Source: Haematococcus lacustris (lineage: Eukaryota; Chlorophyta; Chlorophyceae; Chlamydomonadales; Haematococcaceae). Taken from it: 64,000 bases of DNA. The position numbers were made by a program, and so were the translations under genes. Below are positions 21,988 to 39,499 of the stretch, in pieces (the stretch's first letter is position 1; each line of letters opens with the position of its first letter). Below the pieces are notes generated by a model. The model saw only the letters and a list, made by a program, of their open reading frames with translations, did no database searches and had not been told where the DNA came from. Location: positions 9,726,616-9,790,615 of the forward strand of contig JASKMD010000026.1 in assembly GCA_030144725.1 (NCBI GenBank). The letters are read 5' to 3'.

Positions 21988-22480
21988 TGAGCGAACAATT
22001 GCATGCGCCATGTCTCTACATTCTACAAGCATCAGGGGGCATGGAGCCATATGACTAGATGCCCCCTGACGGCCAACTATGAAACAAGGCCACATCTTCT
22101 CTGACACCAGGGACAGTGCAACCATTTCTTGCGTACTGAACAGACATGCATGCTGCGGTCCATGCAACACTTCAGCACTGCAACACTCCAGTATCAAGGT
22201 TCCTTTACCCATCCAAGGTGCTGCTACTGCTGCTGCGACTGCTGCTGCTGCTGGTATTCGTGATACAGCCAAAGCTGCCTGCCCAGGGCCCCGTGTGCAG
22301 CAGCACCTGGCCGGCAGCAGCTTGGCCACGCTAGGTCTCTAGTGGCGGGGGGACGAGGGGCCAGGTGGCCGGTGGGGTAGGGTGAAGGCTATGCAGCAGA
22401 AGGCAGCGACATCTGAGGTACATACCCAGACCTTGTGGCTGGGAGGACTGCTATGTGCCACGAACTGACCTAGCGCACAT
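21988..22480. other. Spacer between BTB-type gene and cystatin gene
   Basis: Convergent 3' ends. It contains a short CTG run (about 22220-22255) and possibly the last small exon of the cystatin gene near 22380-22455 (minus), which I could not place. No other gene is seen. Confidence 0.5.
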
Positions 22481-22686
22481 GCGGCTGCTCAGGCCCCAGT
22501 GCGCACCACCTGCAGCAGCAGCAGCAACTCCATACCTCATGCTACAGTGGAAGCATGCAGCATATGCGCAAAACAAAACACACAACAGCACAGCACGACA
22601 CAGCACAGCTGCATGGGACAAGATAGTGCCCGCAAAATACGTTGCAATTGTCGTATAGCATAGGTAGGTAATGCAATGTGACTCAC

Positions 22687-23219
22687 CCGTGTCAGCTGGA
22701 AGGCTTCTGGTGAGTTCTGGGCTGCCAGCCATGGACGTGCCCAGAGCACCACATCAATGTCATATGTGCTGCCGCTGCCATCCTTCACCGCCAGGGTCAT
22801 GAAATAGTTGACGCCCGCCACCACCTGGGTGCGCACTCCTGTAAGCACAGCACATGGACAGAGACTGGGGAAGTCCTCAGTCATGACTGCTGTGGCAACA
22901 TGACGGCCGAGCAACCTGTTTTATGTGTTGACTAATACGTTTTACTTCACCGTCGAGTCAGCGACGGGTCTGGATTCGTCTGAGAAGCACGGACACCTTC
23001 TGACTTGCCTTTGACAGTTACGAGCTGCAAGTCGGAAGGGTTGCTGCCCAGCGTGGCCTTGAGACCATTGTCTGAGTTCAGAAGGCGCACTGCCTGCCTC
23101 GCGGCCTCCTGGGAGTTCTCGTCTATGACAGACATCCCTTGCACTCCTCCAATCATGCCGGAAGCCTGTGTCGCAGCCAGGCTTGTGAACAGAACGATGA
23201 CGAGCACAGCAGCTTTCAT
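22687..23219 (-). CDS. Secreted cystatin (phytocystatin-type cysteine protease inhibitor)
   Basis: Exon 1 is 23219-23009 (or to 22997), exon 2 22838-22687, then a GTGAGT donor; the small last exon is not located. The start ATG 23219 opens a signal peptide (MKAAVLVIVLFTSLAATQAS). The mature part has the N-terminal glycine region (GMIGGVQGMS), a helix with AARQAVRLLN, the inhibitory first loop QVVAG (family QxVxG) followed by NYFMTLAV, and the second-loop PW (ARPWLAAQN). Cystatins block papain-like proteases. Intron 1 has either a GC donor (GCAAGT at 23008) or a poor GT donor (GTGTCC at 22996); both keep the frame, and the GC choice gives the more cystatin-like spacing before QVVAG. The gene is divergent from ORANGE. 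Confidence 0.85.
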
Positions 23220-23765
23220 TGCCAATTTCGCACTGCGTTGCGAGATACACGTGCTATTGCGCGGTAGCGTCACAAAACAACCCCAACTCGAAAGATAGCA
23301 TGCATAAACATGAGTTCGGGTATGTGTACACGTTTGTGATTGCGTTCGCAGATCTAGAATGTGGACGTGCTTGTGCCTGAGCATCAACATGCCCTATGAT
23401 ACCAATGCATAACCAAAGACGAGCACATCAAGTGTATGGTGTTGGCTGACAGTGTGCTGCGCGGTGAGGGTCTGATGCAGCCCAACCAGAGCAAAGCAGG
23501 CAGCAATGGAGCTAGTGGGCAGCAGTCCAACTGGTTGCATGAACATATGGAACCTCCCCCTGTCCATTTACACTGTCCATGTACACGCTCATCAGAGCAC
23601 TGCTCTGGTTCCTAGTTATTGCCTTATATTTTGTTCGATAGGCTCAAAGGTTGGTTGAAAACTTGGTTGGCCCACTTCACGACAGTCCTGCAAGCGCTCT
23701 AGCTTCATCTTGCTAAAGGATTCACAGCCCTAGGCACAGCACTGCTTATTTTGGAGAAGCTGACG
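23220..23765. other. Divergent promoter region of cystatin and ORANGE genes
   Basis: 546 bp between the two start codons, lower in GC than its surroundings, with no ORF of note. It must hold both promoters; I see no motif I would name with confidence. Confidence 0.5.
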
Positions 23766-26375
23766 ATGCAAAGCCGGACGATGAAAGCGACTTGCTCCTG
23801 CAGTCAGCAGCTGACAGCTCCCGTCCCCCGCTTGGTTTTCGACCCTCTCCGCACTCATCGGCGTGGCGTTGTCCGGAAGGCTGCAGCTGATGACCTATCG
23901 CCCGTGAATGGCAGGGTAGCTACCAGGTAAGGACACGCCTCGAAGTGCGTGGGCTCTCCCAGGCCACCCAGCCCGATGCAACGGCTGCCGCGTGCTGGCT
24001 CGCAGCATTACGTTCCCCTCAGGCGACTTCTGCATCATTGAAAGTCGCGAGACGGTGAAGGTAAACTTTTGCTAACGCCAGCAGTCAGCAGGCACCTCAA
24101 ACCTAGTGCTCAGTCCTGCCCCCCTCCTCACACCTACCCCTGCTGCCCACCCAGGACTTTGCAAAGATGCAGCTGGATGAGATTGGGGAGAACATTGCCG
24201 CCCGGCAGAGCAAGATATTCTTGTTGATGGAGGAGGTGCGGCGCCTGCGCATCCAGCAACGCTTGAAGGTGAGGGGCGCAGCCACTGCTGTGCAGCTAGC
24301 ATTCATGTGCTATGGTGGTGTGCAGAGGTGCTGGCCATCCTGCAGCAGTGTCTAGTAGCAGCCCATCTAGTGGGGATCTGGTGGGGAGCTGGTGGGGACC
24401 CAGGCTGAGGGAGGCCGCGGGAGATGCAGCCGCCCTAGCAACACGTGCTTCCCAGCTTCTAGCTAAACGTGCGTCTCAGCTTACCATTTGATGCCAGCAG
24501 CACCACTTGAACTGCCCAGATTGTGGCGCTGTGCAGCATATGGCGGGGGAGTCGCAGCCACACCAGGAACACACCCTCTACAGCTTACCCTGGCTAATGC
24601 CGCCATTGACCCGGCTATTTCCTAACCTGAATGCTGTGACCAGAGTGACGGCACCTTTATCGCCCCCACTGCTGCTGAGGAGTTGGCCAAGGAGGAGTTC
24701 AACAGCGCTCTGCCTTTCCTACCGCCGCTTAACGAAAAGTCGCTGAACACGTACTTCATTGTGTATGCAGCATTTGGTGCGCGTCAGAGGGGCCAGCAGC
24801 ATTCAGCAGCCCAGGGCTGGGCTGCTGCTGCAGCCATGCTGCAGGTTGTCCAGCCCCACACAGACCCCTCACTCTACATCACATTGGTAGAGCCATCAGG
24901 ACCTCAACAGCTGGGCATGCCTCATGGCTCCCTACCCTGCAGCATGGGCACACATGGGGTGCATGGAACGCTTGGGTCTCATGCACCCCCTCGGGTCGTA
25001 TGTCACGCCTGGTCTGGGTGCGACTGTGAACCCCCTAATGCTTTTGTGTTGCGGTGGCGGCGGCGCGCAGTGCTGGCTGTGATCATCTTTGGAGGTCTGC
25101 TGGCCCCCGTCCTGCAGCTGAAGCTGGGGCTAGGAGGTGGGGCTGGCCTGGGCAGCACCCTCTCCCAGCACCAGCCACCAGCCAGGCCAGCAGTGGCAGC
25201 AACAGCCATGGCCTCTGCCAGCAGTGGCAGCAACAGAGGCAGCAGCACCCGCAGGAGCTGAGGCACAATCCATCAGCAGCAGCCCTGGCAGCAGCAGCGG
25301 CAACAGCAGCAGCAGTAGCAGCAGTGGCAAAGGTGGCACCCATAGCGCAGCCAGCCCGCAGTGCAGAGGAGGCAGACCAGCAGTGGCGGTGGTGGACCCA
25401 GCAGTGGGTGGCGCTCACCACCCTGCCCCTGGCCCTCGCCCCTGCAGGCACGACCTACCAGGACTTTGTGGACAGCATGCAGCTGCCCAGCCAGCTGGCC
25501 CAGGTGCGTCACTCCATGTTCACACCTGGCGGTTGCCATGTGCGACAGACACCTATCAGCTGATGTGTGGTGTGACCTGGGTTTTGTTGGGTATGGCCTG
25601 GTGGGGTGAGTGTGACCTGGTGAGCCAGGTGTGACCCAGTGTGTGGGCTGAAGGTTGGGAAGGAGAGGGGTTGGGGTGGGGCGAAATTGATGAGGTGATG
25701 GGTTGCCCCTGGAGTTTGCAGGTGGACCCCATTGTCGCCTCATTCTGTGGTGGTTCCGTGGGCGCTCTGTCAGTGCTGCTGGTGGTGGAGGTGAACAACG
25801 TGAAGAAGCAGCAACGCAACAGGCAAGCGCTGGCCGCTAGCCAAAGCAGGGCAGCAGGGCAACATGGCCCTGTGACCAGATGTGGGAGCATGGCAGCCGC
25901 TGTGATTCAAGCTGATCACAAGCCTTGCTGCCGCACACTCTGATGCTGTGGGTAGGGCGCTGCCTAAGACTGAGAGACACATTGAGCAGCCTTACCGTCC
26001 TGGCTGTCGAAGCTGCCAGGAAGCTGCCAGGAAGCTGCCAGGAAGCAGCTGGAGCTGGGTGTGGTCACATGCCGTCTCTGGCGCTCCCACCGGAGTGTCC
26101 CTGTGCCTGTGCCTGGCCCGCCCTATGTGTGTGAGTGCAGGTGTCACTACTGTGAGGGTACTGGCTACCTGAGCTGCGGCAACTGCGTAGGCCTGGGCAG
26201 GGAGCAGGTCTCCTCCTCTGAGCTCCAGGTGCTGGGCATGGGCGGGGCCAAGGCAGCGCCTATCTGCGCCTGCTGTGCCGGCACCGGCAAGGTCATGTGC
26301 ACCGGCTGCCTGTGCACTGGCAAGCAGCTGGCCACGGAGCATGACCCACGGATTGACCCCTTCAGCTCAGTGTGA
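23766..26375 (+). CDS. OR: ORANGE (OR) protein, plastid DnaJ-like zinc-finger chaperone
   Basis: Eight exons join in frame: 23766-23926, 24006-24060, 24155-24268, 24644-24776, 25071-25136, 25448-25503, 25722-25822, 26141-26375 (about 306 aa). A transit-peptide-like N-terminus is followed by GDFCIIESRETVKDFAKMQL, the IAARQSKIFLLMEEVRRLRI helix, ALPFLPPLNEKSL, first membrane segment VLAVIIFGGLLAPVLQL, TYQDFVDSMQLPSQLAQVDP, second membrane segment GALSVLLVVEVNNVK, and a C-terminal Cys-rich zinc finger (CHYCEGTGYLSCGNC, CACCAGTGKVMCTGCLCTG) ending EHDPRIDPF. OR is known to stabilise phytoene synthase and promote carotenoid build-up in plastids. Intron 7 uses a GC donor (AG|GCAAGC at 25823); the frame and family sequence leave no GT alternative. 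Confidence 0.96.
25260..25335. repeat. CAG-rich stretch in ORANGE intron 5
   Basis: Interrupted CAGCAGCAG/GCAGCAGTGGC repeats within the intron between 25136 and 25448; not coding. Confidence 0.7.
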
Positions 26376-26384
26376 CCGCACTGC

Positions 26385-26442
26385 TGGTGAAGCTGCTGGT
26401 GAAGCTGCTGGTGAAGCTGCTGGTGAAGCTGCTGGTGAAGCC
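26385..26442. repeat. 12-bp tandem repeat in the ORANGE 3' UTR
   Basis: About five copies of CTGCTGGTGAAG start ten bases after the stop codon. The repeat would be transcribed in the mRNA tail. Confidence 0.85.
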
Positions 26443-27785
26443 CAGCCTTGGGAGGGAGTGGGGAGCTGGAGCTGTGCTTGGGGGATGGTGATGGTGGGGG
26501 AGGGTGGTGGGGGGGTGGTGGTGATGGTGGTGGTGGTGGTAATGCGGCGCAAGGGTGTGGCTCTTAGTCCTGGCTGGTGGGCATGGCCTGCATGGAGTGC
26601 ATGGGCATGGCCTGCCTGCCTGCATGGCTGCATGGCAGTGGTGGGCTTGTGCGCATGCACTGAAGCACCAGGGCGTGCTTGGCACCTTGCCTGGTGAGCG
26701 TCCCCAGCGCGCAGCAGCAGCAGCAGCCCCGGGTAGCCTGGGGGCAGGCCCCTCCTTGCCCTGACGGCACCCTGCTGCATTGGTCGAGGTGTTGAACCAA
26801 GAGGAGGGCCCCCCCATGCTGAGCCACACAGGGGAAGGAAGAGGGGAGGGGAGGGGTGGGGTGGGGTGAGGGAGAGCGCAGGGTAATGACGTCACAGAAG
26901 GCCCCATGGGTCTGCTGTCTGTCAGTCTTGACAGGGAGCTCAGTGGTCAGGGCCTGATTCTGTGCCACCAGGAGGATGAGGGTCTGCAGCGGTCAAGGGT
27001 GCCCCGCAAAGCTGTGCAGCTGTGGCGGGAGGGGGCCCTTAGGCCATCACCTTTGCAGGAGAAGTGAAGTGAAGGAGGGAGAGTGGCGGGTGCTGAGGGT
27101 TAGGGGTAAGGGCAGGGGTATTGAACAAGGCACTGGTGGTTGTGGGGTGTAGGCAGGGGGGGTGGGGTACGCTCACACACCACAGAGGGTGGGGCGTGTG
27201 GGGTGCCCTCGTGAGTCTGTCTTGGGGAGGGGGAAGATTGGAGGATAGCAACTGGGAGGGGCGGTCGGGAGGGGCGGTTGGGTGAAGGCGGTTGGGAGCC
27301 GGAGGCGAATGGCATATGGTTTACATTCCTTGCGTAGTCGGTGGTGTTTGTGCTGATTTATGTGCCATGTGTGTTTAAATAGTCCGGCCCATGTGGGCTG
27401 CAGGCCTGCAGGAGGTGCAGGAGATGTTGGATGGGACGGTGCTGAACATGGCGTTGGCGTCGCCCGCACCCTGCTGGCCTAGGTGATCGCAGTTGGGTGC
27501 GACAGATGCTGACGATGAGCCAGCCTTTTGGGCGTTCTGCGTTCATGTTTAGTTAGTGTGGTAGCGTACATGCCGTCGGCCTAGCATCCTAATGACCGAT
27601 GACTCCAGAGATGAAGTCATTCAACCCAGCCTCTCACTCAGCCACCGAACATCCGTACTGGTCCCATTCGCCGAAGTATCGATGTCCAAATGAATAAGGA
27701 TTACACAAAAATGGTATGACTACTACGAAGCTCGCCCATGCAAAAATCATAATCAACCGACAACGCCCCTCTCATCATCCTGGCC
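26443..27785. other. Spacer between ORANGE and ATG16 (tail to tail)
   Basis: Two convergent 3' ends. GGTGGT-rich stretch at about 26490-26550 and CATGGC-rich stretch at about 26580-26640. The ORFs here are low-complexity and lack family motifs. I see no gene. Confidence 0.5.
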
Positions 27786-35274
<7,489 letters not shown>

Positions 35275-35423
35275 CCGCCTGGCAGGCTCAACCTAGCGTC
35301 ATCAGCCCTCATAAATCCTTACAGCCCTCATGCGACATCAAACTAAAGCACCAAAATTGTAATCAAACACAGGCTGCGAGATCGCTGTTGTAAAGGCTAC
35401 TGACAGTGTGCCTAATGCCCACT

Positions 35424-35715
35424 TCAGCTCAGCCTTCTGGTGTGTGTGACTCCAGACAAGCCCCGCACGAGGAAGCTCAACAGCAGGCTGGCGATCACCG
35501 CCCGCTCGCTGCAGGCCTCCACTAGCGGCTGCACAGCGTCGGCCAGAAAGGCATCCCAAAGCTCTTGCGGGAGGTGGTCGGTGAGGTGGGCTAACTTGCA
35601 CTTCCTTCCGTGGTATGTGATATCCCTATCACGGGCAGCGCGGGCCTCTCTGGAAGCCTTTCTATTGCGCCCCGCTTCGGTGAGGTCTGGCTGTAGTGCC
35701 TCGTCGCGGTGCCAC
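35424..35715 (-). pseudogene. TnpB/Fanzor-like nuclease, N-terminal fragment
   Basis: Minus-strand open stretch of about 95 residues with a basic region (ARAARDRDITYHGRKCKLA), LTDHLPQELWDAFLADAVQP, and VEACSERAVIASLLLSFLV. The last piece aligns with VEVCSMRALLGGLLLGLAV in the ORF at 45186-45776, which belongs to the Fanzor-like element there. There is no start or catalytic domain here, and the frame ends at 35424. It lies in the spacer between ATG16 and the next gene. The link to TnpB/Fanzor is by association with the 45-kb element and family memory, so it is tentative. Confidence 0.5.
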
Positions 35716-35726
35716 CCCGCGGGAGG

Positions 35727-35759
35727 GGGTGGGGGGGGGGCGGGGGGGGGGGGGGGGGG
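35727..35759. repeat. Long G-run
   Basis: GGGTGGGGGGGGGGCGGGG-type stretch, more than 30 bases with only three non-G. Length is prone to sequencing error. Confidence 0.85.
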
Positions 35760-36274
35760 TACCGGGTAAGTCGGGCAGCCTGGCCTAGTATGCAGCCTGT
35801 GGGGTGTGTTGCAGTGGTGCTGTTCACTGCTGTGGCGGCTGCAGGACCTGGATGAGGTGTTGATCAGGGATGTGGGAGGACGGCTGGCGGCAAGCGGCAG
35901 GTGGCCTCTGGTCATTGACGATAGCGGGTCAGGCCAGGCCTCCACCCCATTCTTGAAGTTTAGTTAGTCCTCCAAGCCACAAGCATCGATCTTCAAGGTG
36001 CGTCAGACAGGGCTAAGAGAACATGATGAGTTTTAGGATGCATGGTGCAAGCATGACTAGCATGGCAAGTGGGTACTTCGATGAACGCGATGCTGACAAG
36101 CCCGCAAGTGCAAAACATCCAGTACTGAATAATGGACATATCGCACGGGCCCAGGTCCGGGGCACGAACGGGGGACTTACAGAAACGCTGCAAAGCGACC
36201 GACCAGCAGCTTCAGGTGAAGAAAGTAGTCACATTGTGCTCTGTAGTGCGCTCGCATCATTCCAAAATGTCGAC

Positions 36275-39026
36275 ATGTTTGTGCAGGCTCTGCTAAACCG
36301 CATTTCCTATCTACAAAATGAGGAAGCAAAGCTTGACCGAGACATCGAAGGCACTCGCAAGAAAACGGAAGCCTTGCTGTCGCGCAAAGTGGAATGTTCT
36401 CGCGACCAGGACGTAGCTCGAGCTGCTAACGACGTCTTGCTTGCATTGAAATCCGACCGACCCAGCACAGGTGAAGGTGGTGTAGAGCTGCTTGCTAGCC
36501 CCAAGCCTGGATAACTACTGTAGGGTCATCAGTGCACACAGCATGCAATAAGGATAAGAGTAGGGCGAGGGGGAGGCCTTGGTTCACTGCAAACAAGCCT
36601 GAATCCCTGCAGGTCGCTCCGCCATCAGCGCTGCTAAGGCCAGCACACGGGCTTCACATGCTCGCCCTGTGGAGTGTTCTGCTACGGCACAACCACAACC
36701 ATTGTGTGCAGCAGGTGCACCCACCACCCTGCAGCTAGATGCCCCAGCCCCTACCTCAACCACCGCCCGGCCAGGCAGCGCCTCCTACACGGCAGCCTTG
36801 CCTAGGCCACGCATTTGCAGTGCTCTGCTCCGATCAGGTTCCCAGCGGCCAGCACCAGAGCAGTCTCCCAAGCCCCTCTCTACAGCAACCTCGTTACCCA
36901 TGAGCACATCCACACCTCTCCCACCACACGCAACCTCAGGAGGAGGCTCAATACCTGCAAGCCAGCCACAGCTCAGCGCTCCCTCACCCTGCCCACCAGG
37001 CTCCGGACCCCTGCCGAGCCTGCCTAAGGCTGCAGCACCTGTGGTGGCACCAGGCTGTCTGCCAGGGGACCCTGACTGCAGTGAGGCAGCCGCTGCACAG
37101 CCTGCTTCTGACACCCTGCCGCCGGCCCCGGCAGTGGGTGTCCCAGCGGTCACCGCACCCCCCTCAGCCTCTCCGCACCAACCTGCACCGCTGCCGGCAC
37201 CTCAACCAGCCGCCGGTGCAGGTGCAGCTGTGTTAGCGGCTGCACGCCCTCCTCCTCGCACCCATCGCAAATGTGGACAGGCTGCAGCCCCCACCCCAGC
37301 CTCAGCCCCAGACCTACATGCCGCCAGCACCTGTGGCCCTGTACCCCAGCCCAGCTGTGTCCCGGTCAGCCAAGGAGCCGAGAGGGCGGCTGCCTTGTCG
37401 CCTGCAGCAGACAGTCCTGGCACCAGAGCCCCTGCCCTGCTGCAGCCGCACGGCCACCTGACTCTGCTCAGGGCCACCACCGGGTCAACACTGGGGCTGG
37501 CTGCTGCAGCAACACAGGCCATCAGAGACAGTGCCCCAGCACCCCAGCTTGGGGCCCTGCCAGGCGACTCTCCTCCCCACCCCCCTTCCCCTGCAACCCC
37601 TGCCAAGGTCCAGGCTGCTGACAGTGGCAAGAGCAGGCAGCACCACAGTGGGCAGGCAGTCAGCGGGCAGAGCTTGCCTGGGCAGCTAGGTGCCAAGAGC
37701 GGCAGCAGAGAGGGAGCAGGGCGCCATCAGAAGCAGCCAGCACGGTCAGCCACAAAGGACAGCCAAGCAGCCGGGGACAGTGGCAGGCCCAGGTGCCCCA
37801 CGCCAGGCGGCAGCTGCGCGGCAGCTGGCCCAGCAGGCCTAACCCTGGTGACCGGGGCAGGGGGCGCCACCCAGGCTGCAGCAGCAGGGGCCTCCGCTGT
37901 CGGAGCGCATGGCCGGGGTGGGAGGGCAGATCTACAAACCAACTCCACCAACCGCATGACTGCCCTGGCCAGTGAGCGTGGTCAGCACCTGGAGCTGGAC
38001 CCTGACGTCATAGAGGAGCTGGTGACGCAGCCTGGGCCTCCCTCCCACCCCTCTGCCGCCACTGCCTGCTGCCAGAGAGAGAGCGCCCCTGGCATCACTG
38101 CATTCGCTGCTGCTGAGGGCCTGCAGCACTTTGCCACCCAGCCTCTTGCGCCCCGCAAGCTGGTCACCACCCTCTCTGCCAGCCGCACTGCCAGCAGCTT
38201 GGGCTGTGTGCCGTGCCTGGGGCGTGGCGTACCGGGGGCAGCAGCGGGCACTGGGCTGCCGCTCCCGCTGCCCAGCCTGCCACCACCTTACCCTCACAAC
38301 AGCGCAGCAGCGAACAAGGCACCTGGGGCAGCGGCTCAGCCCAGCACGACCAGCAGCAGCAGCAGCACGGCACCGAAGCAGGGGGTGCCCACATGCTCCC
38401 CAGGTTGGTCCCTGAGTGCTGCTGCTGAGGCCAGCGGGGCGGCAGGGGTGGGTGGGTTGGGGTCTGAGGGTAAGGGAGAGGGCGGGGCAGAGGGGGGCCT
38501 GGGGCCAGGCCATGCAGTGCTGGCTGGGGGGGTGGGCTGGGGCATGGGGCGCAAGGCTGCCCCCTTGGCCCACCCTCCCAGCACTCCACGTGCACTAAGC
38601 GTGGAAGCAGGAGGCAGCGGTGGTGGTGGTGGTGGTGGTGGCAACAGGGGCGAGCCGGGTCAGACCGGGCAGGGCCCTGGCCTGCGCAGCCTCAGCTGTG
38701 ATGACACAGGGTGTGGCGCCAGCAGCAGCACCAGCAGCCATGCCCATGCCAGCAGCGGCGCTGCCCCATGCAGGCCGCTGAGCAGCAGCCGGCCCCTCAG
38801 CAGCCAGTGCTCGCTGCCCCCGTGTGCACCTCGCTCCAGCAGCAGTGGCAGCAGTGGTGGCAGCATCGCCACCAGCCACAGCAGTGGCAGCAGGAGTGTG
38901 CTCAGCAGCGGCAGCAGTGCAAACAGCAGGAGCAGCAGGGGCAGTGGCGGCAGCAGACCAAGGCATGGGGCTGACCAGGCAGCAGGGGAGGGGCTGGCTG
39001 CTGCTGCTGCTGCTGCTGCGCTCTGA
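36275..39026 (+). CDS. Unknown protein: short N-terminal coiled coil, long disordered region
   Basis: Exon 1 36275-36470 joins exon 2 36613-39026 in frame across a GTGAAG...CAG intron (about 869 aa). The ATG at 36275 is chosen because the following residues form a coherent helix (VQALLNRISYLQNEEAKLDR, RKKTEALLSRKVE). The rest is rich in Ala, Pro, Ser and Gly with few helical pieces; one more conserved-looking stretch is about 37965-38210 (LELDPDVIEELVTQ, APRKLVTTLSASRTASSLG). The product ends in an Ala run encoded by a GCT repeat (TGA at 39024-39026). A continuing exon after 39026 (MDKKCKLWRLRTTFGLEATP at about 39028) cannot be excluded. No family recognised; a scaffold or nuclear role would be guesswork. 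Confidence 0.5.
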
Positions 39027-39069
39027 CATGGACAAGAAGTGCAAGCTGTGGCGGTTGCGCACCACGTTT

Positions 39070-39480
39070 GGGCTGGAGGCCACGCCCCTAGGCGACCCCT
39101 CAGCCCAGGTGGTGGAGTGCGGGGCGGGGGCCTGGCAGTGAGCTGGAGGCCACGCCCTTAGCCCCTGGAGGCCATGCCTAGGCCACGCCCCTAGCTGGAG
39201 GCCACGCCCTAGGGGCCTGGCAGTGAGCCGGCAGCCGGGGCCAGGTGGGGCCTGCGCAAATGACCCCTGTCAAACAGGGTGCGGGGGGAGAGGGTGCGGG
39301 GATGGAGGGTGGGCAGCGTGGGGCCAAAACGAGGCGTGGGGCACCTGGCAGTGAGCCGCATGTGCAGCCTGCCCGAATGGCCCCTACCGATCAGGGTGTG
39401 GGAAGGGAGGGTGGGAAGGGTGGGGGCCAAACGAGGCGTTGGGTGGGGTGGGGTTGGGCAAGGGTAGTACTGCAGCAGGG
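39070..39480. repeat. Imperfect tandem duplications (GGAGGCCACGCC units and about 120-bp unit)
   Basis: Several copies of CTGGAGGCCACGCCCTAG-like units (39073-39215), then two copies of a longer unit (about 39255-39350 and 39360-39445), each holding GGGGCCAAAACGAGGCG-like and TGGCAGTGAGCCG pieces. Confidence 0.75.
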
Positions 39481-39499
39481 TGGGTGAAGGTATCAGCTG

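Noticed and set aside
26275..26697. Plus-strand ORF with EAAGEAAGEAAG repeat and Val/Trp-rich end
   Set aside because: Shifted frame over the ORANGE zinc-finger exon and the 12-bp repeat of its 3' UTR.
35710..35770. G-quadruplex regulatory element at the G-run
   Set aside because: Possible, but position relative to promoters is unclear and run length may be inaccurate; not supported enough to list as regulatory.
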